Origin: Cryobacterium mannosilyticum
GTDB lineage: Bacteria > Actinomycetota > Actinomycetes > Actinomycetales > Microbacteriaceae
Length of the DNA stretch: 64,000 bases
Assembly: GCF_004402705.1 (NCBI RefSeq)
Contig: NZ_SOFM01000043.1
Span: 76,301 to 140,300, forward strand
Reading direction: 5' to 3'
The notes under the pieces were generated by a model. It ran no database searches. It was given only the letters and a program-made list of their open reading frames with translations, and was not told the DNA's origin. Position 1 is the stretch's first letter, and every line of letters begins with the position of its first letter. Shown here piece after piece: positions 50,433-58,919 of the stretch. A program made the translations under genes and the position numbers.

Positions 50433-51496
50433 ACGCCCCGCGCCTGCTCGTCACCGGTGGTGCCGGCTTCATCGGCGGCGCCGTCGTCACGGCCGCACTC
50501 GAGCACGGGTGGAGCGTGCGCGTGCTCGACTCCCTCCGCAGCGACGTGCACGGGGCGCTGCCCCTCGTCGACCCGCGGGTCGACGTCATCGTCGGCGATG
50601 TGACCGATCCCGGCGTCGTCGCTGTCGCGCTGCGGGGGATCGACCTCGTCTGCCACCAGGCCGCGAAGGTCGGGCTCGGCGTGGACTTCTCCGATGCCCC
50701 GGACTATGTCAGGAGCAACGAGGTGGGTACGGCCGTGCTCCTGGCCGCGATGACGGCAGCCGGCATCGACCGGCTGGTGCTGGCCTCGTCAATGGTTGTC
50801 TACGGCGAGGGCAGCTTCCGCGGTTCCCGCGGCCCGGCCCGGCCGGGGCCGCGCCGGGTCGCCGACCTGACGGCCGGCGTCTACGACCCGGTGGACGAGG
50901 TCACCGGCGAACGACTCGAACCCGCGCTCACCACCGAGGAGGACCCGCTCGACCCGCGCAACGTCTATGCGGCCACCAAACTCGCCCAGGAATACCTGGC
51001 CTCGGCCTGGGCCCGGGCGACCGGCGGCCGGGTCGCCGCACTGCGCTACCACAACGTGTACGGCCCCGGGATGCCGCAGAACACGCCGTACGCCGGCGTC
51101 GCCTCCCTGTTTCGCTCGGCCCTCGAGCGCGGCGAGGCACCCCGCGTGTTCGAGGACGGCGCCCAGCGCCGCGACTTCGTGCACGTCGCGGACATCGCCT
51201 CGGCCAACCTCGCCGCACTCGACTGGACCGGCGACAGCCCGGCATCCACCTTCCGGGCCTTCAACGTCGGCAGTGGCACCGTGCACACCATCGGTGACCT
51301 GGCCGAGGCGCTCAGCCGCGCCTCCGGCGGGCCTGACCCCGTGGTCACCGGTGAGTTCCGGCTCGGGGACGTGCGGCACATCACCGCGTCGTCCGAACGC
51401 ATCCGCACCGAACTCGGCTGGTCCCCGACGGTGACCTTCGAGCGCGGCGTCGCGGAATTCGCCACCGCCCCGTTGCGGGCCGCCGTGCGGCGCTGA
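50429..51496 (+). CDS. NAD-dependent epimerase/dehydratase
   Basis: 355 residues, GTG start overlapping the preceding stop. Extended SDR marks: LLVTGGAGFIGGAVVTAALE, DVIVGDVTDPGVVAVAL, LASSMVVYGEGSF, NVYAATKLAQEYLASAW with Tyr/Lys, and RYHNVYGPGMPQNTPYAGVA. Between the Ser and Tyr regions lies a 40-residue insertion (residues about 130-170). The substrate is probably a nucleotide sugar such as dTDP-rhamnose; it cannot be fixed from sequence. Convergent with the histidine kinase gene. Confidence 0.82.
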   Translation: MNAPRLLVTGGAGFIGGAVVTAALEHGWSVRVLDSLRSDVHGALPLVDPRVDVIVGDVTDPGVVAVALRGIDLVCHQAAKVGLGVDFSDAPDYVRSNEVGTAVLLAAMTAAGIDRLVLASSMVVYGEGSFRGSRGPARPGPRRVADLTAGVYDPVDEVTGERLEPALTTEEDPLDPRNVYAATKLAQEYLASAWARATGGRVAALRYHNVYGPGMPQNTPYAGVASLFRSALERGEAPRVFEDGAQRRDFVHVADIASANLAALDWTGDSPASTFRAFNVGSGTVHTIGDLAEALSRASGGPDPVVTGEFRLGDVRHITASSERIRTELGWSPTVTFERGVAEFATAPLRAAVRR

Positions 51497-51500
51497 GGCG

Positions 51501-51542
51501 CAACGGCCCATCCGGAACGGCCCATCCGGAACGGCCCGCCCG
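51501..51542. repeat. 14-bp tandem repeat in convergent gap
   Basis: AACGGCCCATCCGG twice, then AACGGCCCGCCCGG, between the epimerase and histidine-kinase gene ends. No hairpin; not a terminator. Confidence 0.85.
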
Positions 51543-51548
51543 GTCGGG

Positions 51549-52697
51549 TCAGCCCGCCGCGACCGGATGCCGGGGCAGCAGCACGTCGAAGCGGCAGCCG
51601 CCCGGCACGTTGCGCACCACGACCTCGCCGCGATGGGCCCGCACGATGCCCTGCACGATCGCCAGACCGAGCCCGGCCCCGCCCGACCGGGTCGGCTCCG
51701 AAGCCGGGGTGCGCGGTTCGCTCGCGCGCCAGCCGGCCTCGAAGACGCGGCCGAGGTCCTGTTCCGGGATACCGCCGGCGGAGTCCTGCACCGAGATCAC
51801 GGCGCGTCCGTCGTCGTTCTCGGTGACCGACACCACGATCTCCAGTCCGGCCGGGGAATGCTGGATCGCGTTCATGACCAGGTTCCCGACCACCCGCGAC
51901 AGCTCGCGTGGGTCGGCAAGGATGGTCAGACCGGTTTCGCCTTCGAACCGGAGGTCGAGGGACTTCGCCCGGGCGACCGGCCAGAACCCGGCGACGGTGT
52001 CACTGATCAGGTCGTAGAGGGAGACCGGTTCCACGGCCAGCCGCAGTGTGCCGGAGTGGATCCGCGACAACTCGAACAGGTCGTCGACCATCCCGGAGAG
52101 CCGGTCGACCTGGCCGCGCATCTGCGCGTAATACCGGTCGGGGTCCTCCGCCATGCCGTCCTCGAGGGCCTCGGCCATCGCCCGGATGCCCGCCAGCGGT
52201 GTGCGCAGGTCGTGCGAAATCCAGGCGATCAGTTCCCGGCGTGACTCCTCCACCCGGTTCTCCCGCGCCCGGGACTCGGCCAGGCGCTCGCCCGTCGCCG
52301 CCAGCTCACCGGCCAGCGCCGCGAACTCGGTGTTGCTGTGCCGGTCCGCCGCAACGACCCGTTCGCCGCGGCCGAGGCTCGCCGCGGCCGAACGCAGCTC
52401 ACGACCCTCCCGCACCAGGCTGCGGCCGAGCACCGCGGACATGACGAGCGACACCAGGCCGGCCACTCCCGCGACCCAGTAGAAGACGGTGACGTCGTGG
52501 GTGGAGACGTACATCTGCGAGGCGACCGCCGCCATCCCGCCCACCACGGAGACCACCGCGGCGAGGGCGACGACCATCAGCTGCAGCACGAGGGAGGCAC
52601 GGGACAGCATCCGCAGGGCCAACAGGCCGAGCGCGCCGACGACGACCGCGCTGGCGAGAGCGAACAGGGTCACGGTGGCCAGGACGTCCAGGGTCAT
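51549..52697 (-). CDS. Membrane sensor histidine kinase
   Basis: 382 residues. Two N-terminal helices (about 8-28 and 75-95, with a further hydrophobic segment between) are followed by a HAMP-like linker, then the H-box AWISHDLRTPLAGIRAMAEA with phospho-His near residue 160, N-box NLVMNAIQHSPAG, G1 DSAGGIPEQDLGRVFE and G2 GGAGLGLAIVQGIVRAHRGE. No large external sensor domain is visible, so it may sense membrane or envelope signals. Its ATG shares one base with the upstream response-regulator stop (TGATG), indicating coupled expression. Confidence 0.92.
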   Translation of the reverse strand: MTLDVLATVTLFALASAVVVGALGLLALRMLSRASLVLQLMVVALAAVVSVVGGMAAVASQMYVSTHDVTVFYWVAGVAGLVSLVMSAVLGRSLVREGRELRSAAASLGRGERVVAADRHSNTEFAALAGELAATGERLAESRARENRVEESRRELIAWISHDLRTPLAGIRAMAEALEDGMAEDPDRYYAQMRGQVDRLSGMVDDLFELSRIHSGTLRLAVEPVSLYDLISDTVAGFWPVARAKSLDLRFEGETGLTILADPRELSRVVGNLVMNAIQHSPAGLEIVVSVTENDDGRAVISVQDSAGGIPEQDLGRVFEAGWRASEPRTPASEPTRSGGAGLGLAIVQGIVRAHRGEVVVRNVPGGCRFDVLLPRHPVAAG

Positions 52698-53440
52698 CAG
52701 TCTCTCCGTTCCTCAGGTGCCGCTTCCGGGCGGCCGAGGAGCACCGGGTCGAACCGGTAGCCGACCCCCCAGACCGTGTTCAACAGCCGCGGATGCGCAG
52801 AGTCGGCCTCGATCTTCTCCCGCAGCCGGCGCACATGCACGGTGACCGTGGACAGGTCTCCGAATTCCCAGCCCCAGACCGAACGCAGCAGGTCCTCCCG
52901 GCTGAGGACCTTGTGCGGCCGCCCGATCAGGTAGGCGAGCAGGTCGAACTCGCGGGCGGTGAGTACCAGGGGCTCCCCGTTCAGCCGCACCTCGTGGGCA
53001 GACGAGTCCAGCGTGAAGTCGCCGACGCTGACCAGTCCCTCCGGGACGAAACCGGCGACATTGCGGCGGAGCACCGAGTGAACACGGAGCACCAGCTCGC
53101 GCGGCGAGAACGGCTTGGCCAGGTAGTCGTCGGCGCCCGCCTCGAGGCCGTCGATCCGGTCCTCCTCCTGGTTGAGTGCGGTGAGCATGATCACCGGGAT
53201 CGACCAGGTCGCACGGATCCGCCGGCACACCTCGATGCCGTCCAGCAGCGGCAGCATCCGGTCGAGCACGACCAGGTCGGGGCGGAGCTCCTCGGCCTTG
53301 CGGAGCCCGTCGGGTCCGTCCGGGGCCTCGTCCACGATGAAACCGGCGGCACGCAGGTAGCGGCTGACGATTTCGGAGACCGTCGGGTCGTCGTCGATGA
53401 CGAGGACGCGCCGGTCCTGGCGCACAGCTGATGTAGTCAC
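52697..53440 (-). CDS. OmpR/PhoB-type response regulator
   Basis: 247 residues, GTG 53440. REC domain: VLVIDDDPTVSEIVSRYLRA, phospho-Asp in DLVVLDRMLPLLDGIEVC, switch Thr in VIMLTALNQEEDRI, Lys in ADDYLAKPFSPRELVLR. C-terminal winged helix: LTAREFDLLAYLIGRPHKVL and TVTVHVRRLREKIEADSAHP. A TATCCT -10-like box lies 6 bp before the GTG with no ribosome site, so a leaderless start is likely. It forms a two-gene operon with the kinase; the target genes are unknown. Confidence 0.94.
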   Translation of the reverse strand: MTTSAVRQDRRVLVIDDDPTVSEIVSRYLRAAGFIVDEAPDGPDGLRKAEELRPDLVVLDRMLPLLDGIEVCRRIRATWSIPVIMLTALNQEEDRIDGLEAGADDYLAKPFSPRELVLRVHSVLRRNVAGFVPEGLVSVGDFTLDSSAHEVRLNGEPLVLTAREFDLLAYLIGRPHKVLSREDLLRSVWGWEFGDLSTVTVHVRRLREKIEADSAHPRLLNTVWGVGYRFDPVLLGRPEAAPEERRD

Positions 53441-53446
53441 GATCTC

Positions 53447-53452
53447 AGGATA
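53447..53452 (-). promoter_or_regulatory. -10-like TATCCT for leaderless response regulator
   Basis: Minus-strand TATCCT, 6 bp before GTG 53440. Confidence 0.5.
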
Positions 53453-53549
53453 GAGCCGTGCTGCTCCGCTCCCGGGCCCCGCCCGATCGTTCCTCAGCCT
53501 GTAATCTTCTCGAGGCGTTTCAGCCTTTCCGCCGCCATAGTGTCGAACC

Positions 53550-54218
53550 ATGACTGTGATCCGGGTGGACCTCGTGCTGCCGTGCCTGAACGAAGCGGGT
53601 GCCCTTCCCTGGGTGCTGTCCCGTCTGCCGGAGGGCTACCGCGCCATTGTGGTCGACAACGGCTCCACCGACGGGTCGGCCGCAATCGCGGCCGCGGCCG
53701 GGGCGCTGGTGGTGTTCGAGGAACGGCGAGGATTCGGTGCCGCCGCGCATGCCGGCCTGCTGGCGGCGACCGCGCCGATCGTCGCCTTCTGCGATGCCGA
53801 CGCGTCGATGGACCCTCGGGAACTCCCTCTGGTCGTGGACCCGGTGCGCGCGGGGGAGGCCGACCTGGTGCTCGGCCGCCGCCGGGCGAGCACGTCGAAG
53901 GCGTGGCCGTGGCACGGCCGGATCGCCAATACCAGTCTGTCCTGGCGACTGCGCCGAATAACCGGTGTGAACATCCATGATCTCGGCCCCATGCGCGCCG
54001 CGCGACGCGAAGACCTGCTCTCCCTCGACCTCCGGGACCGCCGCAGCGGCTATCCCCTGGAGATGTTCCTCCGTGCCGCGGCTGCCGGCTGGCGCATCCG
54101 CGAAGTGGACACCACCTATTCGCCGCGGGTCGGCCGCAGCAAGGTGACCGGAACGGTGCGGGGAACGCTCACCGCGATCGCGGACATGTCCGCCCTCCTC
54201 AGGGAGACCCGCCGATGA
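53550..54218 (+). CDS. GT2 family glycosyltransferase (DPM1-like)
   Basis: 222 residues, single GT2 domain without a membrane tail: VDLVLPCLNEAGALPWVLSR, IVVDNGSTDGSAAIAAAAGA, AFCDADASMDPREL, LVLGRRRAS, and RRITGVNIHDLGPMRAARRE. It resembles polyprenyl-phosphate mannosyl/glucosyl synthases. First gene of a three-gene operon joined by ATGA overlaps with DUF2064 and a methyltransferase; the set is a recurrent actinobacterial combination of unknown product. Confidence 0.88.
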   Translation: MTVIRVDLVLPCLNEAGALPWVLSRLPEGYRAIVVDNGSTDGSAAIAAAAGALVVFEERRGFGAAAHAGLLAATAPIVAFCDADASMDPRELPLVVDPVRAGEADLVLGRRRASTSKAWPWHGRIANTSLSWRLRRITGVNIHDLGPMRAARREDLLSLDLRDRRSGYPLEMFLRAAAAGWRIREVDTTYSPRVGRSKVTGTVRGTLTAIADMSALLRETRR

Positions 54219-54856
54219 CGATCCTGGTGGTCATCGCCAAGGAATGCCTGCCCGGCAAGGTCAAGACCCGGCTGCACCCGCCGCTCAGCCTCGCCCAGGC
54301 GGCCGAGCTCGCCGCCGCGAGCCTGGACGACACCCTGCGGGCTGTGTCGAGCCTGCCGGCCACCCGCCGCATCCTTGCCTTCGACGGCATCGTGCCGCCC
54401 GGCGCGGCCGCGGGATTCGAGATCCTGCCCCAGGTCGCCGGGGGCCTCGACGAACGCCTCGCCGCGATCTTCGACCACTGCGACGAACCGACCGTCCTGA
54501 TCGGGATGGACACGCCTCAGGTCACCACCGCACTCCTCGAACCGGTCTTCACGGACTGGACCGACGACGTTGACGCCTGGATCGGCATCGCCGACGACGG
54601 CGGATTCTGGGCGCTCGCGCTCGCCGAGCCGCGGGGGGACCTCATTCGCGGCATCCCGATGTCCCAGGGCGACACCGGTGCCCGCCAGCTCGAGCGGCTG
54701 CGCGCGGCCGGACTGCAGGTGGCGTTCCTCCCCACCCTCACCGATGTGGACACGATCGACGACGCGCACGCCGTCGCGGGCATCGCCCCCGACGGCGGCT
54801 TCGCCCGGGTGCTGGCCACCATGCTCGGGCCGGATGAGAACGGAAAGACCCGATGA
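54215..54856 (+). CDS. DUF2064 / TIGR04282-family protein
   Basis: 213 residues, GT-A-like fold: ILVVIAKECLPGKVKTRLHP (the A-K-x-P-x-x-G-x-x-K-T-R-L motif), VLIGMDTPQVTTALL with the Asp of the metal site, GIADDGGFWALAL, and STG-like QGDTGARQLERL. DUF2064 proteins are related to nucleotidyl- or glycosyl-transferases; some are called arsenosugar-biosynthesis glycosyltransferases. ATGA overlaps on both sides show tight operon organisation. Exact reaction unknown. Confidence 0.85.
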   Translation: MTILVVIAKECLPGKVKTRLHPPLSLAQAAELAAASLDDTLRAVSSLPATRRILAFDGIVPPGAAAGFEILPQVAGGLDERLAAIFDHCDEPTVLIGMDTPQVTTALLEPVFTDWTDDVDAWIGIADDGGFWALALAEPRGDLIRGIPMSQGDTGARQLERLRAAGLQVAFLPTLTDVDTIDDAHAVAGIAPDGGFARVLATMLGPDENGKTR

Positions 54857-55569
54857 CGCTCCTGGCCCGGACCGACGCCCTGGACGACGCCCTGGGCGAG
54901 CTCTTCGAACCGTCGACCTTCGGTGCCGGCGGGGCCGAGCCCTACGCGGCGGCGCTGCGGAACGCGGAGAATGTGCTCTACCTGCGCCGCGCCCGGTCGG
55001 AGCCGCACGCCCTGCCGTTTGTGATCGACGCGGGACGGTGGAGCGCGGATGCCGACGCCACCGACCTCCGTCTCCTCGCCGGAATCACCGGTCCGGTGCT
55101 CGACATCGGCTGCGGGCCCGGTCGGATGGTGCGCGCGGCGATGGGCCTCGGCCTCTCCGCCCTCGGCATCGACGTGTCGGCGACCGCGGTGCGGATGGCC
55201 GTGGACTCGGGGCTGAGCGTGTTGCGCCGCAGCGTTTTCGACCCCATGCCGCTCGAGGGCGCCTGGGCGGCCGCGCTGCTCGTGGACGGCAACATCGGCA
55301 TCGGCGGCGACCCGTCCGCCCTGCTGGAGCGTTGCGCGGCCCTGCTCGCCCCGGACGGCGCGCTGCTGGTGGAGCTGAGCCAGGACCCCGACACCGACGA
55401 CCGCTACGACGGCACGATCGAGGATGCCTCCGGCGGCCGGAGCGCCGTCTTCCCCTGGGCCGAACTCGGCCTGGCCGGCCTGCGTGAGCGTGCCGGCGAC
55501 GCCGGACTGTTCGTCGCCGAGGACTGGCGGCAGGGCGGTCGCTGGTTCGCCCGGTTGCTGCGCGCTTAG
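54853..55569 (+). CDS. Class I SAM-dependent methyltransferase
   Basis: 238 residues. Motif I VLDIGCGPGRMVRAAMGLGL (residues about 86-105) binds SAM; ALGIDVSATAVRMA is motif post-I, and LVDGNIGIGGD and GALLVELSQDPD follow. It is the third gene of the GT2-DUF2064 operon. It probably methylates the product of the partner enzymes, perhaps a glycan or lipid intermediate. Its 3' end overlaps the convergent membrane-protein gene by 4 bp. Confidence 0.85.
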   Translation: MTLLARTDALDDALGELFEPSTFGAGGAEPYAAALRNAENVLYLRRARSEPHALPFVIDAGRWSADADATDLRLLAGITGPVLDIGCGPGRMVRAAMGLGLSALGIDVSATAVRMAVDSGLSVLRRSVFDPMPLEGAWAAALLVDGNIGIGGDPSALLERCAALLAPDGALLVELSQDPDTDDRYDGTIEDASGGRSAVFPWAELGLAGLRERAGDAGLFVAEDWRQGGRWFARLLRA

Positions 55570-56075
55570 CGCGACGGCCGCCGGCCGGCCCGGCTGGCGC
55601 GCGCGTAGAGCGCGGCGGACGCCGCCGTGCCCAGCACCGCGATCACGACCCAGAAGACGGCGAGATTCGTGCCGTAATCCAGCGGGAGCACGGTCGGGTT
55701 CTCCGGGGCCCGACCCTGGGTCTGCGCCACGATCTCGGGCACGACGATCAGCGTCATGATCGAGCCCAGAACGATCGCGCCCTGGAGGACGGCGACGACC
55801 GTGCCGGCCAGTCGCCGGCCCGCGCGGCGCAGCAGCACCCCGCCGAAGAAGACGACGGGGGCGATGACGGCGTCGTGGACGAGGATCGCCGCCCCGACCC
55901 AGAGGGCCACGCCGGGAAGCCGGGCGATCCGCACGGTGTCCACCATGACCCAGGCACCCCAGGCAAGGCCGGCGGCACCGAGCAGGACGAGGGTGGCGCG
56001 GGCCACGCGCATGCCCCGGCCGGGAGCCGCCCGCTCCGGGGTCAGGGCGACGGATGCTGTGCTGACCTGGTTCAT
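55566..56075 (-). CDS. Four-helix membrane protein downstream of molybdoenzyme
   Basis: 169 residues from ATG 56075, overlapping the molybdoenzyme stop as ATGA. Four hydrophobic segments (about 22-45, 55-75, 90-115 and 137-157), with conserved-looking His in AAILVHDAVIAPVVFFGG. It may assist the molybdopterin oxidoreductase, for example as a membrane partner. No named family; low complexity outside the helices. Confidence 0.75.
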   Translation of the reverse strand: MNQVSTASVALTPERAAPGRGMRVARATLVLLGAAGLAWGAWVMVDTVRIARLPGVALWVGAAILVHDAVIAPVVFFGGVLLRRAGRRLAGTVVAVLQGAIVLGSIMTLIVVPEIVAQTQGRAPENPTVLPLDYGTNLAVFWVVIAVLGTAASAALYARASRAGRRPSR

Positions 56076-57349
56076 GCGGTGATCGCCTCGATTCGACTCA
56101 GCCATTTCGTCTGCAACACGCCCGGCCGGCCGGGGGCGATCATCCGCGCCGGGTAGCCGTGCTCGAGGTCGAGGGTCTCACCGTTGAGCTCGAGCGCCAC
56201 CAGGGTGAGCGGGTCCCGCACGTACTCCGGGCCCATCTGGGTCTGCCGGAAACTGCCGCGTTCCTCCAGGCTGACCAGCTTGAACGAGGTGTCCTCGCCG
56301 GCGCCGACCAGATCGGCGAGGTCGCGCAGCCGAACACCGCGCCAGGCGGCCATCTGGCTCCAGCCCTCGACGCAGGCGATGGGGAGCGTGACTTCGGTTT
56401 GCGGCATCCGTTCGAGCTCGGTCCGGGTGAAACTGCGTTCCACGCCGCCGTGGGCGACCGTGAGCACCCACCCCGCGATGACCGCCTCGGTGACATTCGC
56501 CTGCTTCGAGGTGCGGTTGACGGGGACGCCCTGCTGGCCGACCCCCTTCTTGCGCGGACCGAAGGCGTTCACCGCGTCGAGCGGTGCGAACGTCTGGCCG
56601 GCGGTCAGCCCGACAACCGCGGCGACGGCGACGCCGACCGTGGCGAGGAATCCGCGGCGGCTCACCTTCTCGGCGGCCGGCGGGGTGGCGTCCAGGTAGG
56701 CGATGAGCCGGCCGGTCAGCCCGGTCGGCCGGCTGCTGCCCCACCGGCGCTCAGCCTCGGTGCCCGCGACACGTTCGGCGGGCACCGCATCGGTGAGGTG
56801 GTCGGTGCCAGGCCCGTAATCTGTTCGTTTGCGCCAGAACCGGGCGATGATCGGCAGCTTGATGCCGATGTGCAGCGCCAGCGAACCGATCAGCACCCAG
56901 GCCAGGGCGAAGTGCACCTGCCGGAACGGGAACGGCCACGGGTACCACTGGTACGTGTTGAGCAGCCCGATCGTGATCTGCACGAGGGATGCGCCCACGA
57001 ACAGGGCGATCGACGCCCGCTCCAGGAGGTGCACGAAGGAACGCACCGGCGGGTAGGCGAAGAGGTCGGGGAACACGACGTAGAGCTTGGCCAGCAGCAG
57101 CGGAAAGCACGCCATCCCGGCGATGATGTGGGTGCCCTCGGTGAACTGATAGAGGAACTCCGGCCTGGTGGGGAAACGCATCCCCGGCAGCGGCTGTTGC
57201 AGGAAGTGGCTGTACAGCCCGGTGCCGAAGCAGACCAGGAACGCGGCGCCGAGCAGACGGCCGATCACTGTCGCCATCCGCGGGTTGCGCGCCGGCGACG
57301 CCAGGGATCGCTGGGCTTCGTACATCAAACGGCGCATAGTCCATTGCAC
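56072..57349 (-). CDS. Membrane molybdopterin oxidoreductase fused to b-type cytochrome-like domain
   Basis: About 425 residues. Residues 30-170 hold four helices with His residues suited to b-heme binding (HIIAGMACFPLLLAKLYVVF, HFALAWVLIGSLALHIGIKL). A twin-arginine-like segment, VSRRGFLATVGVAVAAVVGL, lies at about 230-250, and residues 270-425 are the sulfite-oxidase-type molybdopterin domain (LPIACVEGWSQMAAWRGVRL with the Mo-ligand Cys, ending GYPARMIAPGRPGVLQTKWL). The order cytochrome, Tat-type helix, exported molybdenum domain suggests electron flow from an external substrate into the membrane. Substrate unknown. Start may be ATG 57337. Confidence 0.85.
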   Translation of the reverse strand: MQWTMRRLMYEAQRSLASPARNPRMATVIGRLLGAAFLVCFGTGLYSHFLQQPLPGMRFPTRPEFLYQFTEGTHIIAGMACFPLLLAKLYVVFPDLFAYPPVRSFVHLLERASIALFVGASLVQITIGLLNTYQWYPWPFPFRQVHFALAWVLIGSLALHIGIKLPIIARFWRKRTDYGPGTDHLTDAVPAERVAGTEAERRWGSSRPTGLTGRLIAYLDATPPAAEKVSRRGFLATVGVAVAAVVGLTAGQTFAPLDAVNAFGPRKKGVGQQGVPVNRTSKQANVTEAVIAGWVLTVAHGGVERSFTRTELERMPQTEVTLPIACVEGWSQMAAWRGVRLRDLADLVGAGEDTSFKLVSLEERGSFRQTQMGPEYVRDPLTLVALELNGETLDLEHGYPARMIAPGRPGVLQTKWLSRIEAITA

Positions 57350-57436
57350 CAGTTTCGAGCGGCCGGGGCGGCCCGGAATCCTTACGGTTCGATGACGCGC
57401 GCAGGCCTGGGTCCGGTGGCCGGCCCGGGACTCCGA

Positions 57437-57442
57437 CAGGAT
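57437..57442 (+). promoter_or_regulatory. -10-like CAGGAT for leaderless GT87-like gene
   Basis: CAGGAT, 6 bp before GTG 57449, no ribosome site. The same hexamer and spacing precede ahcY. Confidence 0.4.
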
Positions 57443-57448
57443 GGCAGT

Positions 57449-58852
57449 GTGCGAATCACTGTCGTCTCCCTGCTCCTTGCCGCCATCGCGGCGCTCACCG
57501 GGTTCGGGGTGGCGAACTTGGACCTGTTCGCACCCGGCCGCGACACGGTGCCGCTTCTATTCTCCCTCGCGGTCGTCTGGCTGCTGTTCGCCGCCGCGGT
57601 GATCGCGCTCCGGGGCGTCCGCGGGCGGGCGGTCGTGGTGCTCATCCTGGCCGGTTCGATCGGGATCGGCGCCGCCGCCATGATCGGGCCACCCAACACG
57701 AGCACCGACTCTGCCCGGTATGCCTGGGACGGAATCGTGGCGAACGCCGGCGTGTCGCCGTATGCGTATGTGCCCTCCGACCCTCGCCTCGATTCCCTGA
57801 GGCCGGACTGGCTGTTCCCGGCCCCGCAGATCGGGGCTGACGGATCCGCCCGCTGCGTCGGCGAGCGTATCCAGACCGTGCACCGGGACGGGCCGGACGA
57901 GGTGCTCTGCTCGGCGTTGAACCGTACCAGCGTCCCCACCATCTACCCGCCCGCCGCCGAACTGTACTTCGCCGGAGTGCGTATGGTCACCGGGCCGGGT
58001 CCGGCCTATTGGCCGTTGCAGCTAACCGGGCTGCTGCTCAGCGTCGGCACCACCGTGATGCTCCTGTTCGGGATGCGCCGCCGCGGCATCGACCTGCGCC
58101 GTGCCGCGCTGTGGGCGTGGTGCCCGCTCGTGGCATCCGAGGCCGTCACCAACTCCCACGTGGACCTGCTCGGAGTCGTCTTCACCCTCGCCGCCGTCTT
58201 CCTGGTCACCCGGGAACGCTACTGGAGGGGCGGCATCGCCCTCGGCGCGGCGATCGCCACCAAACTGATCCCGGTGATCGCGGCCCCGGCGTTGCTCCGC
58301 AGGCAGGGCTGGAAGGTGATCGTGGCCGCCGTCGTCACCTTCCTCGTTCTGTACGTCCCCTACGTCCTCACCACCGGAATCGGGGTCCTCGGCTACCTGC
58401 CCGGCTACCTCACCGAGGAGGGGTACCAGGACGGCACCCGGTTCGCGCTCGTTTCGCTGGTCGCGCCCGGCGGTGCCGGGGTCTACGTCGTCGCCATCCT
58501 GCTCGCCGGAGTCGCCGCACTCACCCTGTGGAAGACCGATCCGGCCCAACCCTGGCTCGGCCAGCTCCTGATGATCGGCAGCACGTTGATCATCCTCAGC
58601 CCCCGCTACCCGTGGTACGCCCTGCTGCTCGTGCCGTTCGTCGCCCTGAGCGGCCGGTGGGAATGGCTCGTCGTGCCGATCGCGCTGAGCATCCGGATGC
58701 TGGTGCCGTCCGTGCAGCTCACCCGGGTGACCCTCGCCGTGGCGGTCATCCTCATCGTGGCCATGGCGTTCCGCCGGGCCGGTCCGGGTGCGGCCGAACG
58801 CCTGCTCCGCTGGAGGCCGTTCCGGGGGAGACCGCCCGGTCGATCGGCCTGA
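57449..58852 (+). CDS. GT87/DUF2029-like polyprenyl-phosphate mannosyltransferase
   Basis: 467 residues, GTG 57449, about eleven helices. GT-C marks: STDSARYAWDGIVANAGVSP with an Asp pair in the first external loop, YPPAAELYFAG, WCPLVASEAVTNSHVDLLGV, ALGAAIATKLIPVIAAPALL, and LSPRYPWYALLLVPFVALSG. The DS..RY.WDG.....G..PY pattern is that of alpha-mannosyltransferases acting on lipid-linked mannan or lipomannan. It would use polyprenyl-phosphate-mannose, linking to manA and the GT2 DPM-like enzymes. It ends at a strong bidirectional terminator. Confidence 0.85.
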   Translation: MRITVVSLLLAAIAALTGFGVANLDLFAPGRDTVPLLFSLAVVWLLFAAAVIALRGVRGRAVVVLILAGSIGIGAAAMIGPPNTSTDSARYAWDGIVANAGVSPYAYVPSDPRLDSLRPDWLFPAPQIGADGSARCVGERIQTVHRDGPDEVLCSALNRTSVPTIYPPAAELYFAGVRMVTGPGPAYWPLQLTGLLLSVGTTVMLLFGMRRRGIDLRRAALWAWCPLVASEAVTNSHVDLLGVVFTLAAVFLVTRERYWRGGIALGAAIATKLIPVIAAPALLRRQGWKVIVAAVVTFLVLYVPYVLTTGIGVLGYLPGYLTEEGYQDGTRFALVSLVAPGGAGVYVVAILLAGVAALTLWKTDPAQPWLGQLLMIGSTLIILSPRYPWYALLLVPFVALSGRWEWLVVPIALSIRMLVPSVQLTRVTLAVAVILIVAMAFRRAGPGAAERLLRWRPFRGRPPGRSA

Positions 58853-58861
58853 GGCACGCAG

Positions 58862-58895
58862 AAAGGCGCCTTCGTCCAGAGACGAAGGCGCCTTT
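58862..58895. terminator. Bidirectional intrinsic terminator
   Basis: AAAGGCGCCTTCGTC-CAGA-GACGAAGGCGCCTTT: 15-bp perfect arms, 4-nt loop, ending in T (plus) and A (minus) runs, exactly between the convergent GT87-like and lipoprotein genes. Strongest hairpin seen in the window. Confidence 0.92.
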
Positions 58896-58919
58896 CCTCT
58901 ATACCGGGGTCGCGGGGTG

